From: Ruminococcus sp. UBA3800
GTDB lineage: Bacteria; Bacillota; Clostridia; Oscillospirales; Ruminococcaceae
NCBI GenBank assembly: GCA_002368715.1
Contig: DFEO01000044.1
Span: 1-8,626, forward strand
Reading direction: 5' to 3'
Length of the DNA: 8,626 bases
The notes beneath the pieces are model-generated. The model was not told the origin of the DNA and searched no databases. It worked only from the letters and a program-made list of their open reading frames with translations. The position numbers and the translations under genes were made by a program. Of the stretch, positions 1-5,148 are shown piece by piece (position 1 is the first letter of the stretch; each line of letters opens with the position of its first letter).

Positions 1-1
1 A

Positions 2-35
2 AGAGGGGAAGCCCTGCAAGAGGGGCTTCCCCTTT
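2..35 (+). terminator. Rho-independent terminator of an upstream gene outside the window
   Basis: A perfect 10-bp stem pairs GGGGAAGCCC (5-14) with GGGCTTCCCC (23-32) around an 8-base loop. A/T and G/T pairs at 2-4 with 33-35 lengthen it. The T run is short (TTT), so termination may be only moderate. The stem is symmetric and could also act on the minus strand. The gene it serves is not in the window. Confidence 0.55.
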
Positions 36-74
36 GAGAAGCCTCGAAGAAGTTTTCCTCAAGCCGCTTGCGGA

Positions 75-287
75 TTGACGGTAAGTGTGAGGCAAGGAAA
101 AGAACGGTTCTATGCCTTAAACGAAGAAAAGCCGAAAAGGCTTTTCGAGCAGAATAATGAGGAGTTCTATTTTGAGCGAGTGATTGAGGATAGCTTTCCT
201 TCGGATGGACTTTGCTTCGCAAAAAAGGTTTTGGCTGCCTTAAACGATTTAGCTTTTTATATCACATATTTAACATTAAGAAGTTGA
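75..287 (+). CDS. Doubtful small ORF, hypothetical 70-aa protein
   Basis: An open frame of 70 codons begins with TTG at 75 and stops with TGA at 285-287. No Shine-Dalgarno sequence precedes the TTG and no promoter was seen. The peptide is charged and rich in Glu, Phe and Lys in its first two thirds, with a short hydrophobic tail (LAFYITYLTL), but matches no family I recognise. The DNA holds a hairpin, GAAAAGCC/GGCTTTTC (126-133/139-146) with a GAAAA loop, and its codon use is unlike that of the neighbouring genes. It could be a real small gene, the remains of one, or a non-coding repeat that happens to be open. I favour non-coding or decayed sequence. Confidence 0.18.
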   Translation: MTVSVRQGKERFYALNEEKPKRLFEQNNEEFYFERVIEDSFPSDGLCFAKKVLAALNDLAFYITYLTLRS

Positions 288-336
288 TATGAACAGCATA
301 TTTCTGATATAAACATTCAGCTGTTGTGTGTATAAT
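256..336 (+). promoter_or_regulatory. Promoter of the GH5 gene with activator-like motif
   Basis: A consensus -10 box TATAAT lies at 331-336, with no acceptable -35 at 16-19 bases, which suggests dependence on an activator. Upstream is the word CATATTTCTGATATAAA (297-313), identical to one at 5076-5092 before the lichenase gene. Its core TGATATAAA also occurs inverted at 256-264, and a partial relative (CATATTT followed by AACATTAAG) lies at 265-280. Transcription would start near 343, leaving a leader of about 45 bases. Confidence 0.6.
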
Positions 337-351
337 TTGTTCAACAGCTGA
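317..351. promoter_or_regulatory. Inverted repeat flanking the GH5 -10 box (possible operator)
   Basis: Perfect 10-bp arms TCAGCTGTTG (317-326) and CAACAGCTGA (342-351) are separated by 15 bases containing the TATAAT box. The left arm lies upstream of the expected transcription start, so it would not be in the RNA. A DNA operator is therefore more likely than an RNA hairpin. A repressor bound here would block polymerase directly. The protein that would bind is unknown. Confidence 0.45.
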
Positions 352-388
352 GGAATATGAAACGAGCTGAGGAGTAAAGGAGGCTTTT

Positions 389-1408
389 ATGAAAAGATTT
401 GAAGGATATATAAAAGGAATAGATCTGGGCGGCTGGCTCTCTCAGGGAGCCTACACAAAGGAGCACCTCGACAGCTTCATCCACGAGGATGACATAAAGG
501 TGATCGCAGGCTGGGGCGCAGACCATGTAAGGCTGCCTATGGATTATAACGTTTTCCAGGAGGAGGACGGGACGCTCAGAGAGTTCGGTTTCGGATATGT
601 GGATAAGGCTGTCGAGTGGTGCAAAAAGGCAGGGCTGAAGTTAGTTCTTGACCTTCACAAGACACAGGGGTTCATCTTTGATGATGAGAACTATGTGGGC
701 TTCTTTGCAGATGAGGAGCTTCAGGAAAGGTTCTGCCGCCTGTGGGAGGAATTTGCAAGACGCTACGGCTCGATGTCAGATATACTCTGCTTCGAGCTTC
801 TCAACGAAGTTACCGACCCCGACTTCTCGCCTACCTGGAACAGGATAATCGAAAAGACTATCAAACGCATAAGAGCTATCGCTCCCGATGTGAAGATACT
901 TGTCGGAAGCTATTGGAACAATTCACTTGACGCTCTGAAAGACCTTGATATGCCCTATGACGAAAACGTGGTCTACAACTTCCACTGCTATGAGCCGCTC
1001 ATCTTTACACATCAGGCAGCTTTCTGGGTCAAGCAGATGAACAGGGATTACCGCATCTCTTATCCCGGCGACGTAAAGCAGTATCTGCACGATGCCGAGG
1101 CTTTGCAGATGAAGTATATGGATCACAGCGAGATAGCAGGCGACGGCTACTCCTCAGAATACTTTATAAAGCGCTTTGAGGCGGCAGTAAAGCTCTGCGA
1201 GGAAAGAAACGTTTCTCTCTACTGCGGAGAATACGGTGTTATTGATCTGGCAACGCCAGAGGACACTCTGGCATGGTATAAGGACATAAACGCTGCCTTT
1301 GAAAAGTTTGGTATAGGCAGATCGGCGTGGAGCTATAAGGAGATGAACTTCGGTCTTTCCGACAAGCGGCTTGACGGTGTAAGAGATGAGATACTCAAAT
1401 ACATCTGA
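389..1408 (+). CDS. Intracellular glycoside hydrolase family 5 enzyme (cellulase/beta-glucanase type)
   Basis: This 339-aa protein is a single GH5 (beta/alpha)8 domain with no signal peptide, membrane segment or binding module, so it should act in the cytosol on imported oligosaccharides. Visible GH5 landmarks are R48 (VRLP), H90 (LDLHK), N139-E140 in LLNEV (acid/base), H199 and Y201 (NFHCYEP), E281 in YCGEYGV (nucleophile) and W314 (SAWSYKE). GH5 enzymes cleave beta-linked glycans with retention. Which glycan cannot be read from sequence, but the lichenase in the same locus favours beta-glucan or cello-oligosaccharides; mannan is the main alternative. The start is fixed by AAAGGAGG (376-383), five bases before ATG. 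The gene is monocistronic, with its own promoter and a terminator at 1432. It shares an upstream motif with the lichenase gene. Confidence 0.9.
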   Translation: MKRFEGYIKGIDLGGWLSQGAYTKEHLDSFIHEDDIKVIAGWGADHVRLPMDYNVFQEEDGTLREFGFGYVDKAVEWCKKAGLKLVLDLHKTQGFIFDDENYVGFFADEELQERFCRLWEEFARRYGSMSDILCFELLNEVTDPDFSPTWNRIIEKTIKRIRAIAPDVKILVGSYWNNSLDALKDLDMPYDENVVYNFHCYEPLIFTHQAAFWVKQMNRDYRISYPGDVKQYLHDAEALQMKYMDHSEIAGDGYSSEYFIKRFEAAVKLCEERNVSLYCGEYGVIDLATPEDTLAWYKDINAAFEKFGIGRSAWSYKEMNFGLSDKRLDGVRDEILKYI

Positions 1409-1431
1409 GTTTTCCCGATAAGATCACGGAT

Positions 1432-1462
1432 GGCACCCATTTTGTTGTGTGGGTGCCGTTTT
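1432..1462 (+). terminator. Rho-independent terminator after the GH5 gene
   Basis: A perfect 8-bp stem GGCACCCA (1432-1439) / TGGGTGCC (1450-1457) encloses a 10-base loop and is followed by GTTTTG. It lies 24 bases after the GH5 stop codon. Confidence 0.75.
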
Positions 1463-1601
1463 GATATCCCTTAAATTAAAAATCTGATACCGTTCACTGC
1501 CGGACCGCTTTGCCCGGAGCGCCATATGTAGTGGTTTGCACAGGTCAGAGCACCCACTGTGGGGCTTATGAAATTTAATCAAAAATACCGGAAATTAGTG
1601 T

Positions 1602-1638
1602 TATAATTTTGATATAAAGATTTGATTTTTAGTATAGA
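1602..1638 (+). promoter_or_regulatory. Promoter of the surface protein/binding protein operon, with third motif copy
   Basis: TTGATA (1609-1614) and TATAGA (1633-1638), 18 bases apart, form a plausible sigma-70 promoter. Positions 1602-1618 match CATATTTCTGATATAAA at 14 of 17 bases, including the whole TGATATAAA core, and overlap the -35. The motif starts 31 bases before the -10 box, against 34 at GH5 and 37 at the lichenase. An alternative start is the extended -10 TGTTATAAT (1599-1607), which overlaps the motif. Confidence 0.55.
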
Positions 1639-1668
1639 GATTTTAACAAGTATGATAATATTATCTCA

Positions 1669-1711
1669 GCAGCTGAAAAGCTGAAACGAAAAGCCGGGCT
1701 GCGGGTCCGGC
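1669..1711 (+). other. Structured 5' leader with two hairpins
   Basis: CAGCT/AGCTG (1670-1674/1679-1683) closes a GAAA tetraloop, a stable GNRA fold. A second stem, GCCGGG/TCCGGC (1693-1698/1706-1711) with one G-T pair, encloses CTGCGGG. Both lie downstream of the predicted start (about 1645) and upstream of the ribosome binding site. They may protect the mRNA or form part of an RNA element. No T run follows, so this is not a terminator. Confidence 0.45.
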
Positions 1712-1741
1712 ATAAGGAAAAATTATTCGGAGGTATTTATC

Positions 1742-2671
1742 ATGAGAAGTTTTAAAAAAATGTTCGTTGGCATGACCGCAGCAGCTATCGCAGCATCGTG
1801 TATGTCTATCAATGCATTTGCAGCAACAAAGCTGACAGATGTCGTACACCCTGACGAGAATGACGCTACTATGAATGATGCTTACTATGCCATAGGCGCT
1901 ATGGGATTTTTCATGAACAACGACGGCAAATGGCATTGGAACAACGGTGACTGGTGCACATGGAAAACCGAAAACAACGATGGCACTATCACTATCGAGT
2001 ACAAGATCAGCAAGGTGCTTGCCGACACAACAATGTCCGACAAGGGCTCTCTCGGTGAGATGGGCGTCATGTTCGCTAATCTCGACAAGGCTTTTGAGGC
2101 TGCCGGTGTTGATGTAGAGGCTCAGTATCCTCTTTCCGTAGAGGTCCTCGATGCAAGATTTGTAGCAGAAGACGGCACAGAGACCACATTCAACGACCTG
2201 CTCAGCATCACAGAGATGCCTCACGATCCCGAGGGCGACATCAGATTCCACATCCGTTCTACTGACAGAGTAGACGAGACAACAGGCGAAGTTATCGCAG
2301 CTGCTACTCCCGAGGTAGAGGGCTGGGATCAGGAAGGCGGCTTCAACGGCGGCACACTTTATATGACTATCGGACTCGGTGCTCCTGCGGCAGCAGGCGA
2401 GGAAACAAGCTCCGCAGCAGGCGACGACTCTTCCAAGAAGGCCGACGATTCCTCCAAGAAGGCTGACGATTCTTCCGCTAAGGCAGATGACACCTCCAAG
2501 AAGGACGCAGGCACAACAACAACGACCACTACCGGTGCAGGCGGCGGCGGATCTCTCGCTTCCGACAACACTGCTAAGGCCGAGCAGCCCGAGACAGGCG
2601 CAGCAGAAGGTCTTATCTTCGCAGGCGTGGCTCTTGCAGCAGCCGGCATCGTTATAACAAAGAGAAAGTAA
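1742..2671 (+). CDS. Sortase-type cell-wall-anchored surface protein, possible glycan-binding protein
   Basis: This 309-aa protein has a Sec signal peptide (basic start, hydrophobic core, likely cleavage at AFA-A, residues 27/28). A globular domain (about 30-213) is notable for the aromatic cluster GKWHWNNGDWCTW (62-74). A low-complexity linker follows (about 214-280) with repeated DDSSKKA-type units and threonine and glycine runs. The C-terminus has QPETG (282-286), a hydrophobic stretch and KRK, the layout of a sortase substrate, although the motif is QPxTG rather than LPxTG. I do not recognise the globular domain; exposed aromatics and the locus suggest carbohydrate binding, which is an inference. 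The start is set by GGAGG (1729-1733), eight bases before ATG. It is the first gene of an operon with the binding lipoprotein 21 bases downstream, and shares its strongly biased, high-expression-like codon use. Confidence 0.75.
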   Translation: MRSFKKMFVGMTAAAIAASCMSINAFAATKLTDVVHPDENDATMNDAYYAIGAMGFFMNNDGKWHWNNGDWCTWKTENNDGTITIEYKISKVLADTTMSDKGSLGEMGVMFANLDKAFEAAGVDVEAQYPLSVEVLDARFVAEDGTETTFNDLLSITEMPHDPEGDIRFHIRSTDRVDETTGEVIAAATPEVEGWDQEGGFNGGTLYMTIGLGAPAAAGEETSSAAGDDSSKKADDSSKKADDSSAKADDTSKKDAGTTTTTTTGAGGGGSLASDNTAKAEQPETGAAEGLIFAGVALAAAGIVITKRK

Positions 2672-2692
2672 TTTCTGATCGGAGGGAATATA

Positions 2693-4111
2693 ATGAGATC
2701 ACATAAGCGTATAGCTTCGGCTCTTGCAGCAGTGCTTTGTATAGCTGTGACAGCCTGCGGCAGCTCTTCGGACAGTTCTTCCGGCAGCTCCTCGATGAAG
2801 GAGAAAAAGCTTGAGGAGAACCAGCAGGAGATCGTTACAAGACTTAGCGAGTCTATGACCACAAGAGACCTCAAGAACAACACTATCGAGTGGTTCTCTT
2901 TCTGGGACATCAACCCCACAGCTTCCGAGGACAAGGATATAGGTGTTGACCTGGCTCTGTTCCAGACCAAGTATAACGGAAAGATCAACTATAACGCCAC
3001 CACATGGGATACAAAATTCGACGACCTTGCAGCCCTCGTTATGGCCAACAAGTCACCTGACTTTATCGGCGCCGACGATATGGATATGTTCCCCAAGGGC
3101 GCTATCAAGGGAATGATCGAGCCGATAGATGATTATATCGATTTCACAACTCCTCTGTGGGCAGATATGAAGACAGCAGCAGACCAGTTCATGTTCCAGG
3201 GCAAGCATTATGTGGCTGTGTCCAGGATCGACCCCTGCTACATCTGGATCTACAACAAGGAAACTATCGACGACAACGGCTTCGATCAGCCTGCCGATCT
3301 GTTCCACGAGGGCAAGTGGAACTGGGATACTATGAGCGAGATGTGTATTGAGTTCACCAACGCCGAGGAAGACAAGTTCGCTCTCGACGGCTGGTATTAT
3401 GAGAACGCTCTCACACAGTCCACAGGACTTCCGCTCATCGGTATGAACGACGGCGTTATCACAAACAATATCGGCGATCCTAAGCTTGCAAAGGCTCAGG
3501 ATATGATGTATGAGCTCCAGAAGAACGGAGTTGTATATCCCAAGCACGAGCACGACTGGAAGGTCAGAGGAGATGTATTCGGCGAGGGTATCGGATCGGG
3601 TCTTACCCTGTTCTATCCTATCGGCCTCTGGGCTATCGAGGACGCACCCTCTGTTACAAAGCCTTACGGCGACCTCTCTTCCGGCGACGTTATGTTCGTT
3701 CCCGTTCCTTGCGCAGCAGATTCTGACGCTCAGTACATCCCTTCGAGGATCCACGGCTTCTGCATCTGCAAGAATGCTCCCAACCCCGAGGGCGTTGCCG
3801 CATTCCTTGACTGCACACGTTATGCAGAAACCGATGAGGCTGCACACAAGATCACTCTCGAGCAGTATCAGAAGGACTATGGCTGGACAGATGAAATGAT
3901 GGATATGCGTCAGGAGATCTACGATCTCGCAGCACAGCATCCTGTATTTGAATTCAGCCAGGGCGTTTCCAAGGATCTTGCAAGCCTTTCCGACACCGTT
4001 ACAAAGGCTACTATGCATCCTGCTGAGGCAGAAACATGGAGCTCGGTAGTTTCTTCCAACTCTAAGGCTATTGATTACCTTATCGAAGAAGCACAGAGCG
4101 ATATGAACTGA
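2693..4111 (+). CDS. ABC-type sugar transporter substrate-binding lipoprotein (family 1)
   Basis: This 472-aa extracellular solute-binding protein has a lipoprotein signal peptide with lipobox VTAC (lipidated C22), then a serine-rich tether (23-34) and a family 1 binding fold. The segment IWIYNKETIDDNGF (184-197), followed by the aromatic KWNWDTM, is typical of sugar-binding members. It would capture oligosaccharides at the membrane and pass them to ABC permeases. In this locus beta-gluco-oligosaccharides are the likely ligand, by inference. GGAGGG (2681-2686) lies six bases before ATG. It is cotranscribed with the upstream surface protein gene and followed by a strong terminator, so no permease genes are attached to it. 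Permeases and ATPase must be encoded elsewhere, or the protein serves mainly to capture glycans. Confidence 0.85.
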   Translation: MRSHKRIASALAAVLCIAVTACGSSSDSSSGSSSMKEKKLEENQQEIVTRLSESMTTRDLKNNTIEWFSFWDINPTASEDKDIGVDLALFQTKYNGKINYNATTWDTKFDDLAALVMANKSPDFIGADDMDMFPKGAIKGMIEPIDDYIDFTTPLWADMKTAADQFMFQGKHYVAVSRIDPCYIWIYNKETIDDNGFDQPADLFHEGKWNWDTMSEMCIEFTNAEEDKFALDGWYYENALTQSTGLPLIGMNDGVITNNIGDPKLAKAQDMMYELQKNGVVYPKHEHDWKVRGDVFGEGIGSGLTLFYPIGLWAIEDAPSVTKPYGDLSSGDVMFVPVPCAADSDAQYIPSRIHGFCICKNAPNPEGVAAFLDCTRYAETDEAAHKITLEQYQKDYGWTDEMMDMRQEIYDLAAQHPVFEFSQGVSKDLASLSDTVTKATMHPAEAETWSSVVSSNSKAIDYLIEEAQSDMN

Positions 4112-4135
4112 TCGTAACCTCCAAATAGAGTTATG

Positions 4136-4174
4136 TCGAGCCGTACAGAGCTGTCACAGCACTGTACGGCTTGA
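4136..4174 (+). other. Long stable hairpin after the binding protein gene
   Basis: TCGAGCCGTACAG (4136-4148) pairs with CTGTACGGCTTGA (4162-4174) through 13 bp with one G-T pair. An inner GCTG/CAGC stem extends it past an A-A mismatch. No T run follows, so it may protect the 3' end of the operon mRNA, with termination occurring at the next hairpin. Confidence 0.5.
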
Positions 4175-4183
4175 CCGCAAGCG

Positions 4184-4221
4184 GCAGGCAGAGCGGGGTA
4201 GGTTCTCTGTCTGCTGTTTTT
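4184..4221 (+). terminator. Rho-independent terminator of the surface protein/binding protein operon
   Basis: GCAGGCAGAG (4184-4193) pairs with CTCTGTCTGC (4205-4214), ten pairs with one G-T, around an 11-base loop. TGTTTTTA follows. It sits 10 bases upstream of the regulator promoter and insulates it from the operon. Confidence 0.8.
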
Positions 4222-4231
4222 ATACCTGCCT

Positions 4232-4260
4232 TTGACAAACATATGAAAGTGTGGTAGACT
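4232..4260 (+). promoter_or_regulatory. Promoter of the AraC-family regulator gene
   Basis: A perfect -35 TTGACA (4232-4237) and a 17-base spacer precede TAGACT (4255-4260). The good -35 suggests basal, activator-independent expression, in contrast to the GH5 and lichenase promoters. Transcription would start near 4267, which rules out the ATG at 4261 as the start codon. Confidence 0.7.
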
Positions 4261-4302
4261 ATGATAAACAGTGTTATGTACGCACCGAAAGGAGTGTGGA
4301 AC

Positions 4303-5055
4303 ATGGGTATAAACAAGGAGCTGTCCCACCGGGAGTTTTTTCAGAGTGAGAATGATATCCACCACTCGCCCTATGAGAAGGAGCTGGAGTTTTATTCGGC
4401 TGTAAGAGAGGGCGACCTTGATGCTGTAAAGCGCACCTATACACCGCTTGCCGTTGAGGGCTACGGCAGGATAAGTGAGGACAATATCAGAAATTTAAGA
4501 TACCACCTCATAATCACTGTCGCCATGCTTGCAAGGTTTTGTATCGAGGGCGGTCTTTCTACCGAAACGGCTTATACTATCAGCGATATCTATATTAACA
4601 AGATAGATGTATGCCAGAGCGAGGAAGGGCTGAGAGAGCTTCACAAGGAGGTCATTTTTGAATACACCAAGAGAATGAAGCGTGTTGCCGCAGGGAAGGC
4701 TTACTCGAAGCATATACTTACCTGTATTGACCTTATCTATGATAATATCTATAAGGGAGTGCGTGTGGGCGAGCTTGCCGATGAGTTGGGGCTTACACCG
4801 CAGTACCTTTCAAAGCTTTTCAAAAAAGAGGTCGGGGTGAATATCTCGGACTTTATAATGTCAAAAAGGATAAACGCTGCCGAGAATATGCTGAAGTTTT
4901 CCGACTATGACCCCATTGATATCGCAAACTATCTGTGCTTCAGCTCTCACAGTCATTTTATCTCCTGCTTCAAAAAGCATACAGGGCTTACTCCAAAGCA
5001 GTATAGGGAAAAATTCTTCAGGCTCAACTGGACGTCATCTCAGGCAAATGAATGA
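4303..5055 (+). CDS. AraC-family transcriptional regulator
   Basis: This 250-aa cytosolic regulator has an all-helical N-terminal region (about 1-130) of the type found in Firmicute YesN/AraC-like regulators, including NLRYHLIITVAMLARFCIEGGL (63-84). The C-terminal AraC DNA-binding domain has a first helix-turn-helix at about 155-175 (VGELADELGLTPQYLSKLF) and a second at about 205-233, ending in the family signature FKKHTGLTPKQYR. It has no cupin-like sugar pocket that I can see, so the inducer and the way it is sensed are unknown. The start at 4303 is chosen because GGAG (4291-4294) lies eight bases upstream and the in-frame ATG at 4261 falls at the promoter. It sits between the binding protein operon and the lichenase gene and is the obvious candidate to bind the motif shared by the locus promoters. 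Confidence 0.88.
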   Translation: MGINKELSHREFFQSENDIHHSPYEKELEFYSAVREGDLDAVKRTYTPLAVEGYGRISEDNIRNLRYHLIITVAMLARFCIEGGLSTETAYTISDIYINKIDVCQSEEGLRELHKEVIFEYTKRMKRVAAGKAYSKHILTCIDLIYDNIYKGVRVGELADELGLTPQYLSKLFKKEVGVNISDFIMSKRINAAENMLKFSDYDPIDIANYLCFSSHSHFISCFKKHTGLTPKQYREKFFRLNWTSSQANE

Positions 5056-5075
5056 CAAAAACGTGACATGAAGAA

Positions 5076-5118
5076 CATATTTCTGATATAAATGTTAAGA
5101 CCGATAGTGTATTATAAT
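5076..5118 (+). promoter_or_regulatory. Lichenase promoter with activator-like motif
   Basis: CATATTTCTGATATAAA (5076-5092) is identical to the word upstream of the GH5 gene. The -10 box TATAAT is at 5113-5118 and no usable -35 is present. Arms AACAT (5074-5078) and ATGTT (5092-5096) make the site a loose dyad of about 23 bp. The predicted start, near 5125, leaves a leader of about 22 bases. Confidence 0.6.
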
Positions 5119-5148
5119 GATAACAAAAACGAAAGGATCTGTTATCAT
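5117..5148 (+). promoter_or_regulatory. Inverted repeat spanning the lichenase start region
   Basis: Perfect 9-bp arms ATGATAACA (5117-5125) and TGTTATCAT (5140-5148) enclose the ribosome binding site AAAGGA (5132-5137) and reach into the ATG. If transcription starts at or before 5117 this would be an RNA hairpin hiding the start codon. If it starts near 5125, as predicted, the repeat could act only as DNA. Confidence 0.35.

Larger units (their letters stand above)
1409..1741. other. 333-base intergenic region between GH5 and the surface protein gene
   Basis: No credible gene lies here. It holds the GH5 terminator, then about 120 bases of unexplained sequence with weak hairpins (for example GTGG/CCAC arms near 1531-1557). 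These are followed by an AT-rich promoter block (1602-1638), a structured leader (1669-1711) and the ribosome binding site GGAGG (1729-1733). Confidence 0.6.

Noticed and set aside
126..146. Hairpin GAAAAGCC/GGCTTTTC as a terminator
   Set aside because: No T run follows on either strand, and no gene ends there.
1669..1741. A complete c-di-GMP-I riboswitch
   Set aside because: Only features like its first half are present. The receptor half and closing helix are absent, so it is recorded as a look-alike only.
1661..2251. 196-codon minus-strand open frame opposite the surface protein gene
   Set aside because: It is the antisense shadow of a gene with signal peptide, ribosome binding site and sorting signal. 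It is cysteine- and histidine-rich without a recognisable motif.
2420..2520. Repetitive DNA in the surface protein gene as a CRISPR-like or mobile repeat
   Set aside because: The repeats encode a low-complexity DDSSKKA linker in frame and vary in sequence. They are coding repeats.
3053..4018. 321-codon minus-strand open frame opposite the binding protein gene
   Set aside because: This is a long shadow caused by strong codon bias in the plus-strand gene. It has no ribosome binding site or protein motif.
4261..4302. Upstream ATG as the start of the AraC-family protein
   Set aside because: It abuts the -10 box and would precede the transcription start. ATG at 4303 has a well-placed GGAG.
5117..5146. 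Upstream ATG as the start of the lichenase
   Set aside because: It overlaps the TATAAT box and would put charged residues before the signal peptide. ATG at 5147 follows AAAGGA and begins MKKYIIGL.
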